In this document: positions 39,798 through 48,545 of the stretch, in pieces
How the letters are laid out: each line of letters opens with the position of its first letter
How positions within the stretch are numbered: position 1 is the first letter of the stretch
NCBI RefSeq assembly: GCF_029892425.1
Contig: NZ_JARXWB010000023.1
Location: 1-64,000 of the forward strand
Source: Bradyrhizobium sp. BR13661
Lineage (GTDB): Bacteria > Pseudomonadota > Alphaproteobacteria > Rhizobiales > Xanthobacteraceae
DNA: 64,000 bases
Reading direction: 5' to 3'
The notes under the pieces: generated by a model
Told to the model about the DNA's origin: nothing
The model's database searches: none
The model's input: only the letters and a program-made list of their open reading frames with translations
Program-made: the position numbers and the translations under genes

Positions 39798-41240
39798 ATG
39801 AACCGCCAACAGCGCCGGGCCGCGGCCAGGCAAGCCGGCGAGGTCGCGCCGCAGAATTTGGCCGCCATGCAGCAAAGCCTGGAGGCTGCCAAACAGGGCC
39901 AGGCGTTGTTCGGCCTCGGCCGCTATGCAGAAGCCCTTGACTGCTTCGACGCATTCGAGAGGCTCAACCCCAATGTCGCGCCGCTGTATCAAACGCGCGG
40001 CCTCTGCCTGCAGCGGCTTGGCCGGTTCGCGGACGCGCAGGCCGACTTCGAGAGGTCGATCGCGCTGAACCCCGGCGAAGCCGAGACGCACAAAAATCTC
40101 GGTACACTGCACGCGCGACTGGGCCGCTTGGAACAGGCCTTTGCGAGCTTCGATCGCGCGTTCGCGCTTCGTCCGAATTTTTCCGCTGCGCTCAACGAAA
40201 AGGCGCGGGCGCTGTGGAGCCTGCAATTGCTGGATGAAGCGTTCGCGACCTTTCACCGATCGCTGGCGGTTGACCCCGGCAATGCCGACACGATCTGGAA
40301 TCTCGCGCTGCTGCAGATGCTGACCGGGGATTTCGAGCGAGGCTGGCTGGGGCGCGAGGCCCGCTGGCGGGCGCCGTCTCTCGGCCTCGCGCAGCGTGGC
40401 TTCTCGCAACCGCTCTGGCTTGGTGACCAGCCGATCGATGGCAAGACCATCCTGCTCCATGCCGACGAGGCATTGGGCGATTCAATCCAGTTTGCGCGCT
40501 ATGCCCCCATGGTGGCCGCGCTCGGCGCCCGGGTCATCCTGGAGATCAGGCCGGCGGTCCGGCAGTTGCTGGCCGGCGTGAGCGGCGTTGCGCATTGCGT
40601 CGACCGGTCGTCGACGCCGTCGCTGGCGTTCGACCTGCATTGTCCGCTTGGCAGCCTGCCGCTGGCATTCGGCACGCGGCTCGATACGATTCCGCTCGCG
40701 CAATCGTACCTTCCCGCGCCGGCGGCAGTGCAGGTGAAAGCATGGGAGCAGCGGCTTGATGACCGACTTGACCCCCGCACGCGCCTCCGCGTCGGTCTCG
40801 TCTGGTCGGGAGATCCTGGTCACAAGAACGATCACAACCGGTCGATCGCACTGCGCACGCTGGCGCCGCTTCTGGATTGCGAGGTCCAGTTCGTCTCATT
40901 GCAAAAAGGCATTCGCGACGAAGACCGTGCCTTTCTCGTCGAGCGCACCGACATCATCGACCTCACTGAACAGCTCACCGATTTCAGCGACACGGCTGCA
41001 CTGGTGTCCTGCCTCGACCTGGTGATCTCGGTCGACACCAGCGTCGTTCACCTCGCCGGTGCGCTTGGCGCTCCCGTCTGGACGATGCTGCCCTTCAACC
41101 CGGATTGGCGCTGGCTGCTCCATCGCGACGACAGTCCGTGGTATCGGTCGATGCGCTTGTTCAGACAACCCGCGCGAGGCGACTGGACCAGCGTCGTGGA
41201 CCAGGTTCGCAGCGCCCTGCTAGGTTTCCACCCGGTATAA
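39798..41240 (+). CDS. TPR protein with glycosyltransferase-like C-terminal domain
   Basis: A 480-residue protein. Residues 20-180 hold tetratricopeptide repeats: ALFGLGRYAEALDCFDAFERLNPN, CLQRLGRFADAQADFERSIALNP, LHARLGRLEQAFASFDRAFALRPN, and ALWSLQLLDEAFATFHRSLAVDP. The C-terminal half (KTILLHADEALGDSIQFARYAP, then VGLVWSGDPGHKNDHNRSIAL and VISVDTSVVHLAGALGAPVWTML) is the GT-B-like domain seen in heptosyltransferase/OGT-type proteins. The donor and acceptor are unknown. Its last 21 bp overlap the end of the cyclase gene on the opposite strand. Confidence 0.82.
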   Translation: MNRQQRRAAARQAGEVAPQNLAAMQQSLEAAKQGQALFGLGRYAEALDCFDAFERLNPNVAPLYQTRGLCLQRLGRFADAQADFERSIALNPGEAETHKNLGTLHARLGRLEQAFASFDRAFALRPNFSAALNEKARALWSLQLLDEAFATFHRSLAVDPGNADTIWNLALLQMLTGDFERGWLGREARWRAPSLGLAQRGFSQPLWLGDQPIDGKTILLHADEALGDSIQFARYAPMVAALGARVILEIRPAVRQLLAGVSGVAHCVDRSSTPSLAFDLHCPLGSLPLAFGTRLDTIPLAQSYLPAPAAVQVKAWEQRLDDRLDPRTRLRVGLVWSGDPGHKNDHNRSIALRTLAPLLDCEVQFVSLQKGIRDEDRAFLVERTDIIDLTEQLTDFSDTAALVSCLDLVISVDTSVVHLAGALGAPVWTMLPFNPDWRWLLHRDDSPWYRSMRLFRQPARGDWTSVVDQVRSALLGFHPV

Positions 41241-42017
41241 CCGCCACCTCGCAGGCACGCCCTTGAGCTGATGGCTGCCGTGATCCCTGAGGCGGATCTG
41301 GGACTGCACCGCGAGCAGGTCCTTCACCGCGCTCGATACCAGCACTTCGCCCGCGCGCGCTTTGGCTGCAACGCGCGTGCCGATATGGAAGGCAAGACCA
41401 ACCATCTCGCCGCCGCTCATCGTGTATTCACCGGCGTGCAGGCCGACCCTGATGTCGAGGCCGAGCGTGCGCACGGCCTTCCGGATCGCGGTCGCGCAAT
41501 TGATGCCGGCGGCAGGCGCCTTGAAAGTCGCCAGCACGCCATCGCCTGTCGTCACGACTTCCTTGCCGCGCGAGGCCTTCAACTCCTTGCGGACCGCGGC
41601 GTAATAGAGGCTGACGACCTTGGACCAGCGTGCGTCACCGAGCCTGGCGGCTTTTGCCGTGGAGCCGACGATGTCGACGATCAGGATCGTGGCGATCGCC
41701 TGCTTGAGGTCAGCGCCTCGGCCCGCGGGCTTGCGCCGGGTCGCGATCGCACCTTGCAGCGGTTCATAGTCATGACTGCGCCGCTTCGCGATCGCGGATT
41801 TCGTATAGTCCTGGGCGCGTTCCGCCGTGCGGCAACGAATTGTCTTTTCCTGCGGCAGACGCGACCAATAGACCTTGCGGCCCTTGCCCGCGCCCTGCAC
41901 TTCCACAGCGCCCCATTTCAGGAAAACCGCCGAGCCGACCCGCCGCACGCACCACGCCTTCGACGTGTATCCGGATACGTTCGACTGGTGCAGGCCGATG
42001 CGAAGGAATTTTGGCAT
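41220..42017 (-). CDS. Class III nucleotide cyclase with WGR-like N-terminal domain
   Basis: A 265-residue protein in two parts. Residues 1-85 (RIGLHQSNVSGYTSKAWCVRRVGSAVFLKWGAVEVQGAGKGRKVYW) resemble a WGR-type domain. Residues 110-265 form a class III catalytic domain: ATILIVDIVGSTAKAARLGDARW with the first metal Asp and the [ST]-containing loop, then VTTGDGVLATFKAP and RVGLHAGEYTMSGGEMVGLAFHIGTRV. It should make cAMP or cGMP. Start ATG 42017. Linking a WGR-like module to a cyclase is uncommon. Transcribed away from the aminotransferase gene, with a convergent overlap at its 3' end. Confidence 0.8.
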   Translation of the reverse strand: MPKFLRIGLHQSNVSGYTSKAWCVRRVGSAVFLKWGAVEVQGAGKGRKVYWSRLPQEKTIRCRTAERAQDYTKSAIAKRRSHDYEPLQGAIATRRKPAGRGADLKQAIATILIVDIVGSTAKAARLGDARWSKVVSLYYAAVRKELKASRGKEVVTTGDGVLATFKAPAAGINCATAIRKAVRTLGLDIRVGLHAGEYTMSGGEMVGLAFHIGTRVAAKARAGEVLVSSAVKDLLAVQSQIRLRDHGSHQLKGVPARWRLYRVET

Positions 42018-42112
42018 GACAACGCGGCAGAATTGGACAGGCGGAGCTGACGCGGAGCGTAGTTGGACGTTCACGCCTTGGCAACAGCACGCGAAGATTG
42101 TCGAGCCGGACC

Positions 42113-43294
42113 TCAGGCCCGTTTCGCAAGGCGCATCAGCTCTTCAGTGAACCGCCCGATATCGTGGTCCGTCGTGTAGATGTGAGGCGCCACGCGCACG
42201 ATCTTGGTCAGACCCCGCGCTTCGAGCTCCCATCGGGCATAGTCGAGCCCCACCGAGGCGATCGCGATGCCATTTGCTGCCATCTCTCCGACAATGGCAT
42301 CCGCGCTGACATGGGCATGTTGGAAGGTCAGGAATGCCACAGCGGCCTCCTCGTCCTCGAACACGGTGAGATCGGGAACGCCGCACAAATTCGCGCCCAG
42401 ACGGCGCAGCATTTCGGCATTGTGGGCGCGGACATTCGCAAGGCCGATACGATCGAGCTCCTGAAATGCCGCCCGCAAGCCGAGACGGCCGGATGCGGAA
42501 AACTCCCAGGCCTCGAAACGTCGCGCATCCTCCCCCGGCAGAAAGCTGTCATCCGGGCGCCAGGTGCCGGCGCTCTGGTCGATGAGGATCGGCTGGACCA
42601 GGCGGCGCAACGCCAGATCCGACAGTGCCATCATGGCCTGCCCACGCCCGCCCCTGAGCCACTTCCGGCCTGGCGCGATCATGATGTCGGCAGAGGCGCC
42701 CGGCAGGGTCAGTTCGAACTGTCCAATGGCTTGCGCACCGTCGACGAAATAAAGGCAGGTCTCGGGTCGCGGAATGGAACCCAGCGCTTCGACCGGCTGG
42801 CGCAGTCCATAACTGCTGGCGACGGCCGATGCACAGATCGCGACCGTCCGCTCGTCGACCAGAGCGGCGGCTTGCGCGATGTCGGTCAGCCCTGCTTCGG
42901 TGGTAGGCAGCCTGATCAGCTCCGCTCCGGCGTCCGTCGCGCGTCGCACGGCATTGAGAATGTTGCCGCCCCAATCGTTGCGTGCGATCAGGATGCGATC
43001 GCCGCGCTTGAGCGGCATCGATGCAAAGGCAAGCGCCCAGAGCCGGCTCGCCTGCTCACCGAAAGCAAGATGAGACGCGGCGACACCCATCAGGCGGGCT
43101 GCCAGACGACGCGTGTCTTCGATGGCATCTCTTGCGTCGGCCGCAGCCCAATGCGCGCCACGCCGCGCCTCGAGATCGAGGTGGGACTTGATCGCCGTGA
43201 CGACGCACGCAGGCATCAGACCGGCGCCTGCGGCATTCAGATGCATGAAGCTCGCCGCCCCAGATGGTTGTCGCAACGACTCCCGCGAGATCAT
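42113..43294 (-). CDS. PLP-dependent class V aminotransferase
   Basis: A 393-residue fold-type I enzyme: LIARNDWGGNILNAVRRATDA, TCLYFVDGAQAIGQFELTLP (the Asp that pairs with the PLP pyridine nitrogen) and IMIAPGRKWLRGGRGQAMM, where Lys forms the Schiff base. Family members include cysteine desulfurases, isopenicillin-N-epimerase-like and amino-acid lyases. The start overlaps the RidA stop by four bases, coupling the two. In an operon with an amino-acid ABC importer it probably transaminates or lyses the imported amino acid. Confidence 0.84.
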   Translation of the reverse strand: MISRESLRQPSGAASFMHLNAAGAGLMPACVVTAIKSHLDLEARRGAHWAAADARDAIEDTRRLAARLMGVAASHLAFGEQASRLWALAFASMPLKRGDRILIARNDWGGNILNAVRRATDAGAELIRLPTTEAGLTDIAQAAALVDERTVAICASAVASSYGLRQPVEALGSIPRPETCLYFVDGAQAIGQFELTLPGASADIMIAPGRKWLRGGRGQAMMALSDLALRRLVQPILIDQSAGTWRPDDSFLPGEDARRFEAWEFSASGRLGLRAAFQELDRIGLANVRAHNAEMLRRLGANLCGVPDLTVFEDEEAAVAFLTFQHAHVSADAIVGEMAANGIAIASVGLDYARWELEARGLTKIVRVAPHIYTTDHDIGRFTEELMRLAKRA

Positions 43295-43731
43295 ACCCCG
43301 GCCCGGACTGCCGCGATCAGGTCGATCTCGACAGGAGCGCCACGCGGAAGCTCGGCGACGCCGACAGAGGTCCGCGCATGCCGGCCTCTGCTGCCGAGAT
43401 GTGCGACGAGGACCTCCGAGGCGCCGTTCATGACCTGCGACTGTTGTACGAACCCGGGCGCTGAGGCGACATAGCCGGTGATCCGCAAGATCTGCTCGAC
43501 CCTGTCCAGTCCGCCGACGGCTTCGGCGAGTGCGGCCAGGCACAGCTCGGCGCAGACCGCGGCTGCGCGCTGCGCCGATGCCAGATCGACCTCGCTCCCA
43601 ACCTTGCCCTTGAACACAAGCTCATCGCCACGGCGCGGCAACTGTCCGCTGACATAGGCGACGCCGCCATGGACGATGACCGATACGTAGTCGCCACCGG
43701 GGGCATTCGTCTTCGGCAGATTTGCGTTCAT
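43291..43731 (-). CDS. RidA-family enamine/imine deaminase
   Basis: A 146-residue RidA/YjgF-type protein: YVSVIVHGGVAYVSGQLPRR, then VQQSQVMNGASEVLVAHLG, and RTSVGVAELPRGAPVEIDLIAAV, where the conserved Arg and the C-terminal Glu of the family lie. RidA proteins hydrolyse reactive enamines released by PLP enzymes, which fits the neighbouring class V aminotransferase. AAGGAAGC precedes ATG 43731; ATG 43746 is less well placed. It lies 83 bp after the permease gene. Confidence 0.88.
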   Translation of the reverse strand: MNANLPKTNAPGGDYVSVIVHGGVAYVSGQLPRRGDELVFKGKVGSEVDLASAQRAAAVCAELCLAALAEAVGGLDRVEQILRITGYVASAPGFVQQSQVMNGASEVLVAHLGSRGRHARTSVGVAELPRGAPVEIDLIAAVRAGV

Positions 43732-43814
43732 GACTGCTTCCTTCATTGATGTGGAACCCAGGCAGGATTACTTCGCCCGCGCGAGCGTCACAACCCCGAT
43801 GGCCTCGGCACAAT

Positions 43815-44474
43815 TCATACGGCCGCGATCCGGCGCTGAAGCCGCTTCACCACGCGGGACGCCGAGAAGCAGATCGCGAAATAGACGACGGTCGCAAACA
43901 GATAGAATTCGACCAGACGCGCCTCGCGATTGGCGACGATGCCGATCGACGTCATGAAGTCGTGAAGCCCGATGACGTAGACCAGCGAGCTATCCTGGAA
44001 CAGGGCGATGCTCTGCGTGAGCAGGATCGGCATCATGCGACGCAGGGCTTGCGGCAGGACCACGTAGCGGTAGGCCTGCGGCCGGGTCATGCCGATCGCC
44101 AGCGCCGCCGCCATCTGCCCATGCGAGATGCCGTTGATGCCGGCGCGCATGATCTCGGAATAGTAAGCGGCTTCGAACAGCGTGAACGCGATGAGCGCTG
44201 ACGCGAACGCGCCAACCGGCCGCCCGATGAACAGCGGCACCAGCAGGTAGAACCAGAAGATCACCATGATCAGCGGAATAGAGCGCAGCCCATTGACATA
44301 GCCGGCCGCCATCGCAGCGACGGGCCGCGACGCCGACAGTCGCAGAACCGCGATCATCGTCCCGAGCAGGATGCCGCCGGCCATCGCGAGCGCCACGAGA
44401 ACGAAACTGGTCTGCAATCCTTGCCACAGGAATGGCAAGGCGTGAGCCACGGCGCTCCAATCCAGGTTCCACAT
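43815..44474 (-). CDS. Amino-acid ABC transporter permease (GltK/HisM-like)
   Basis: A 219-residue His/Glu/Gln-type permease with five membrane helices. The conserved loop reads AAYYSEIMRAGINGISHGQMAAALAIGMTRPQAYRYVVLPQALRRMMPIL. It starts two bases after the stop of its partner permease. No ATPase gene follows, an omission that implies an ATPase encoded elsewhere. Confidence 0.88.
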   Translation of the reverse strand: MWNLDWSAVAHALPFLWQGLQTSFVLVALAMAGGILLGTMIAVLRLSASRPVAAMAAGYVNGLRSIPLIMVIFWFYLLVPLFIGRPVGAFASALIAFTLFEAAYYSEIMRAGINGISHGQMAAALAIGMTRPQAYRYVVLPQALRRMMPILLTQSIALFQDSSLVYVIGLHDFMTSIGIVANREARLVEFYLFATVVYFAICFSASRVVKRLQRRIAAV

Positions 44475-44476
44475 CG

Positions 44477-45193
44477 TCAGCCTCGCCCCAGTGTCCCGGG
44501 AAGTGCGACCCGCCTTTCGACGACGCGCATTGTGATGATCACGCAGAGCGTCAGCATGACATAGACAACGGTCGCGGCGGTCAGCGACTCGATCCCCTGG
44601 AAGGTACTGGCTTCGATCTGGCGGCTCTGGCCCGTCAGCTCCAGTACACCGATGGTCAGGGCGAGCGACGAATTCTTGATGATGTTGAGGGCTTCCGAGG
44701 TCAAAGGCGGCAGCACGTTGCGCGCGGCAAGGGGCAAAAGGATGTAGCGATAGGCCTGCGCGACAGTGAAGCCCATCGCCGCAGCCGCCATCCGCTGCCC
44801 GGCGCCGATCGACTCAATGCCGGCACGGACCTGCTCGGCGATGCGCGCCGCTGTGAAGCATCCCAGACCGGCCACGGAGAACCAGTATTCGGGCATTGGC
44901 ATGTCGCGTTTGATCCAAAGCCCGAACCATGCCGGCAACAGCTCAGGCAGTACGAAGTACCAGAGAAACAGCTGGAGCAGCAGCGGGACGTTGCGGAACA
45001 AATCCACATAGGCCGTCGCGATGATGCGGCCACTTCGACCCGGCAGCGTGCTCAATACGCCGATAGTCCCGCCGATGACGAGTGCGACGATCCATGCCGC
45101 GCCCGCAACGAGCAGCGTCCATGTCAGGCCGGTGAGGAGCCAACCGAAATACGGCTCGACGAACAGGATGCTCCAGTTCCAGCGGTATTGCAT
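44477..45193 (-). CDS. Amino-acid ABC transporter permease (GltJ/HisQ-like)
   Basis: A 238-residue permease of the same family as the next gene: WLLTGLTWTLLVAGAAWIVAL helix, TAYVDLFRNVPLLLQLFLWYF, then ARIAEQVRAGIESIGAGQRMAAAAMGFTVAQAYRYILLPLAARNVLPPL. ATG 45193 gives the normal N-terminus; upstream frame rejected. It starts 19 bp after the binding-protein stop. Polar amino acid specificity (Glu/Asp/Gln/Arg class) expected. Confidence 0.88.
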   Translation of the reverse strand: MQYRWNWSILFVEPYFGWLLTGLTWTLLVAGAAWIVALVIGGTIGVLSTLPGRSGRIIATAYVDLFRNVPLLLQLFLWYFVLPELLPAWFGLWIKRDMPMPEYWFSVAGLGCFTAARIAEQVRAGIESIGAGQRMAAAAMGFTVAQAYRYILLPLAARNVLPPLTSEALNIIKNSSLALTIGVLELTGQSRQIEASTFQGIESLTAATVVYVMLTLCVIITMRVVERRVALPGTLGRG

Positions 45194-45212
45194 CGCATGG
45201 TGCCCGAAATGT

Positions 45213-46103
45213 TCAGCGCGGCAACGCCTGAACCCGGAAGGCGGCCAGCAACTCACCGTCGATCTTCAGGCCGAGCGGGTCGAACCATTTGGCGTAGATC
45301 TTCTCCGCCTCTCCCGAGCGAAATGCGTCGGCAAAGGCCGAGCGCACCAGCAACGCGAAATCCTGGTCGCCACGTTGCATCATCGCGCTGTAGGGATCGT
45401 AGGTGAGCAGGCGGCCGACAACCGCAAGCGAGCCTGCCGGTCTCGCTTTGGTGGCCGCGTAGACCTTGATCTGCACGCCGTCCGCAACGAACGCGTCCAC
45501 ACGGTCGTTCTCGACCAGGAGCGCCCCCTCGGGGAGGTCTTTCACATAGACGAGCTGGACGCCGAGCGCCTTCTCGTCGTTGAGTTTTCGTACTGCAGCT
45601 TCATTCGACGACCCCTGAAGCGCAGCAACGCGCCGGCCCTTCAGGTCCTCGATTTCCTTGACCGCCGATGCCGCTTTCACCAGCAGCTGCGTGCCGGTGA
45701 CGTAGACGATCGGCGAGAACTCGACCTGTTCTTGACGTGTCAGGAAATTCGAGGTGGTGCCGCATTCGAGGTCGATCGTTCCGTTGGCGACCAGCGGGAT
45801 CCGGTTGGTGACGTTGATCGGCGTGAACGTCACCTTGAGATCCGGCTTGTTCAGCCGCAGCCTCACGGCATCGACCACCTTCATGCAGAGGTCGACGGAA
45901 TAGCCTTCCACCTTCTGATCATCGTTGATGAAGGAGAATGGCGCCGAGGCCTCGCGATGGCCGATGTCGATGGCGCCACGCTCCAGGATGCGCTTGAGAA
46001 TGGCGCTATTGCCGGGCCCCTGTTCTGCCGAAGCCGCCGCGATCAGGCCTGCCCCGATCGCGAGGGATGCCATTGCCACAATGCCCAATCTGCGCAGTTT
46101 CAT
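45213..46103 (-). CDS. Amino-acid ABC transporter substrate-binding protein (GltI-like)
   Basis: A 296-residue family 3 binding protein with signal peptide MKLRRLGIVAMASLAIGAGL up to about AEQ. Ligand-site landmarks are ASAPFSFINDDQKVEGYSVDLCMKV, NRIPLVANGTIDLECGTTSNFLTRQEQVEFS and VAALQGSSNEAAVRKL. This form is typical of glutamate/aspartate binders. First gene of the operon. The divergent LysR gene begins 164 bp away and a LysR-type site lies between them. Confidence 0.88.
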   Translation of the reverse strand: MKLRRLGIVAMASLAIGAGLIAAASAEQGPGNSAILKRILERGAIDIGHREASAPFSFINDDQKVEGYSVDLCMKVVDAVRLRLNKPDLKVTFTPINVTNRIPLVANGTIDLECGTTSNFLTRQEQVEFSPIVYVTGTQLLVKAASAVKEIEDLKGRRVAALQGSSNEAAVRKLNDEKALGVQLVYVKDLPEGALLVENDRVDAFVADGVQIKVYAATKARPAGSLAVVGRLLTYDPYSAMMQRGDQDFALLVRSAFADAFRSGEAEKIYAKWFDPLGLKIDGELLAAFRVQALPR

Positions 46104-46189
46104 CGGATGTCCCTTCCAGCCCTTCGGTCCGGCAGGACAACGCTACTGCGGCGATACCGCACATTTCCAATGCGAATGCGCGCGGAGTT

Positions 46190-46206
46190 GATGCGGAATT
46201 GGCATC
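46190..46206. promoter_or_regulatory. Candidate LysR box in the divergent promoter region
   Basis: GATGC-GGAATTG-GCATC is a perfect 5-bp inverted repeat with a T-N11-A core (T46192, A46204). It lies 62 bp upstream of the lysR start and 86 bp upstream of the binding-protein start, where a LysR regulator of both genes would bind. Confidence 0.4.
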
Positions 46207-46267
46207 GGCTGATCGGAGAAATCAGGCTATCGTACTCGCCACGAGAGATCGCAGGAAGGCACCATCC

Positions 46268-47242
46268 ATGCTCGATATCCGCTGGCTCGAGGATCTGGCC
46301 GCTGTCGCGGAGACCAGGAACCTGACGCGTGCCGCCGAATTGCGGAATGTCAGTCAATCCGGGCTGAGCCGACGGTTGCAATCGCTCGAAAACTGGGCCG
46401 GCGCGGCCTTGCTCGACCGCCGAAAATCGCCGATCGAACTGACCGATGCCGGGACACAGTTGCTGGCCACCGCCAACGATGTCATTGGACGGCTCAATGC
46501 CACCAGGCGCGCCCTCAGGGAAGACCGGGATCAGGCGACGCGAAGCGTGCGCTTCGCTGCCCCTCACCTGCTGTCCGTGACGTTCTTCCCAAAGTGGCTG
46601 CCGCAAATCCAGGCCACGATCGGATCGACGCGGCTGACGATCCTGTCCGACAACCTTCCGGGCTGCTGTGACGCCTTCGACGACGGCGCGGTCGATTTCG
46701 TCGTCTGCTACCTGGATCAGGCCGGCCGGCTGAATTCGCCCGGCGGAAAGACGCTGTCGATCTCGACCTGCCAGTCGCTGATCATTGGCCAGGAGAAGCT
46801 TGTGCCGCTGTCCGCCGTCGACGACGAGAAGCGGCCTCTGCATGATCTGGCGCCGGAGCCGCGTCGGTCGATTTCCTATCTCGGCTACAGCAATGAATGC
46901 TCACTCGGCTGGGCCGTCGAGCGGAAACTGGCCGGTGCGACAGACATGCCCCAGCTCAATCGCATCTATGAAAACTCGCTGGCCGACGGATTGCGATCGA
47001 TGGCCTTGTCCGGCCTCGGCGTTGCCTGGCTGCCGCTGACCACGACCCATCAGGACATTCTCCGCGGCCGTCTCGTCCGCACCGGCTCGCCGGACCTCGA
47101 CGTCGATCTCGACATCCGGATCCATCGGCCGCAGCGGCGCCTCAGCCGGCGCGCAGAAGAACTCTGGTCACATCTGGTCGCGACCCGCCCGGTCGTCGAG
47201 CTCCCGGAGCTTGTGCCTGGCGTGCGGAAGGAACGGGCTTGA
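46268..47242 (+). CDS. LysR-family regulator of the amino-acid operon
   Basis: A 324-residue protein. The N-terminal helix-turn-helix is LEDLAAVAETRNLTRAAELRNVSQSGLSRRLQSLENWAGAAL. The effector domain includes APHLLSVTFFPKWLPQIQATIG. GCAGGAAGG lies about 8 nt before the ATG. Divergent from the amino-acid binding-protein gene, it most likely activates that operon when the amino acid is present. The stop is only three bases from the stop of the convergent cyclase gene. Confidence 0.86.
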   Translation: MLDIRWLEDLAAVAETRNLTRAAELRNVSQSGLSRRLQSLENWAGAALLDRRKSPIELTDAGTQLLATANDVIGRLNATRRALREDRDQATRSVRFAAPHLLSVTFFPKWLPQIQATIGSTRLTILSDNLPGCCDAFDDGAVDFVVCYLDQAGRLNSPGGKTLSISTCQSLIIGQEKLVPLSAVDDEKRPLHDLAPEPRRSISYLGYSNECSLGWAVERKLAGATDMPQLNRIYENSLADGLRSMALSGLGVAWLPLTTTHQDILRGRLVRTGSPDLDVDLDIRIHRPQRRLSRRAEELWSHLVATRPVVELPELVPGVRKERA

Positions 47243-47245
47243 CCG

Positions 47246-48436
47246 TCATCCGCCAAACGCGAACAGCTCGATCGGCTCGCTGAAGCCGCGCACGGCATGC
47301 TTGCCGACCCGCTCGAGCTCGAACTCCTTGTCGACCAGCTCGGCAAAGTCGCGCGACAGCAGCACCGGCTTGCCGATCTGCTTGGTGAGCGCCTCCATGC
47401 GCGAGGCCATGTTGACGGCAGGGCCGATCACGGTGAAGTCGAGCCGGCTTGATGATCCGATATTGCCGTACATGACGTCGCCGACATGGACGCCGATGCC
47501 GTAATTCAGCGGCGCGCGGCCCGTGCCGTTGTTGCGCTGGTTCAGCGCAGCCATGGCCTGACGGGCCTCGGTGACCGCGCGCAAGAGATTGGCGCAGGCG
47601 TTGGGCTGGCTCAGCGGGAAGATCGCAAGCAGGCCGTCGCCGATGAATTTCAGGATCTCGCCGCCGTGGCGCGCGATCGGGTCGGACATCGCGTCGAAAT
47701 AATCGTTGAGGAGATCAATGACATCGTCGCGTGGCCAGTTGTCGGAAATCTTCGTGAAATCGCGCAAGTCGCAGATCATGATCGCGGCGCGCACCGTCGT
47801 GCCGGTGCCGCGACGTGTGGCACCGGCGAGGATCAGCTCGCTGGCGTGGGAGCCGACATAAGTCTCCAGCAGCGTGCGCGCGAGGCGGTTCTTGATACGG
47901 ATCTCGCTGACCAGCGCCAGAACCGGCAGCAATTTCTTCAGCGCCGCGATATGCGAGTCCTCGAAGCCGCCGGGGCGGTCGGTGGCAAAGGTGACGAGAT
48001 GGCGCTTGCCGAGGGTGTGGTAGAGCGGCCAGGCGACATAGTCGGTCAGGCCCTTCGCGCGCATCTCTTCATAGAGCGCGTGCTTGCGGCCGAGCGCGGG
48101 ATCTCGTTCGAGATTCTCGCGCACTTCAGTTACGCCGTTCTGCATTTCGTTGGCGGGACTGCCGATGAATTCGGAGCGCTCCCTGACGTCGAAGTCGACC
48201 CGCGCGATTTCCGCCTCGCGCATGCCGTCGGCCCACATGAAGCGGGCTCCCAGCCATTGCGGGTGCTGGATCAGCACGTGAAGCGTCGACCGCTTCAGCG
48301 GAATGCCGGCTTGCTGGATGCGGATGCACATCTCAGCAAAGATGTTGTCGATGAATCGCTCGTTATGCGTGGCGTTGGTCAGCCAGTCGACGACGCCGTC
48401 GGACAGTGTGGGGGCATTCTTAGCTGGCACGTTCAT
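47246..48436 (-). CDS. Class III adenylate/guanylate cyclase, two-domain
   Basis: A 396-residue protein. The N-terminal 190 residues (THNERFIDNIFAEMCIRIQQAGIPL, then RSTLHVLIQHPQWLGARFMWAD) form a sensor-type region found before cyclase domains in rhizobia. The C-terminal half is catalytic: RAAIMICDLRDFTKISDNW with the metal Asp, GGEILKFIGDGLLAIFPL, and HVGDVMYGNIGSSSRLDFTVIGPAVNMASRMEAL with the purine-recognition and transition-state residues. It should be soluble. It has no partner gene and differs in layout from the cyclase at 41220. Confidence 0.86.
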   Translation of the reverse strand: MNVPAKNAPTLSDGVVDWLTNATHNERFIDNIFAEMCIRIQQAGIPLKRSTLHVLIQHPQWLGARFMWADGMREAEIARVDFDVRERSEFIGSPANEMQNGVTEVRENLERDPALGRKHALYEEMRAKGLTDYVAWPLYHTLGKRHLVTFATDRPGGFEDSHIAALKKLLPVLALVSEIRIKNRLARTLLETYVGSHASELILAGATRRGTGTTVRAAIMICDLRDFTKISDNWPRDDVIDLLNDYFDAMSDPIARHGGEILKFIGDGLLAIFPLSQPNACANLLRAVTEARQAMAALNQRNNGTGRAPLNYGIGVHVGDVMYGNIGSSSRLDFTVIGPAVNMASRMEALTKQIGKPVLLSRDFAELVDKEFELERVGKHAVRGFSEPIELFAFGG

Positions 48437-48545
48437 ATCCTGGCCTTCGGCGGCGGTCTGCATCGGGGGAGATATCGTGTTGCGACGCGGCCGCGTCAAC
48501 CTAGCCAGTTGCACGGATTGTGCGCATCGGCAGGCTCGGCCGGGT

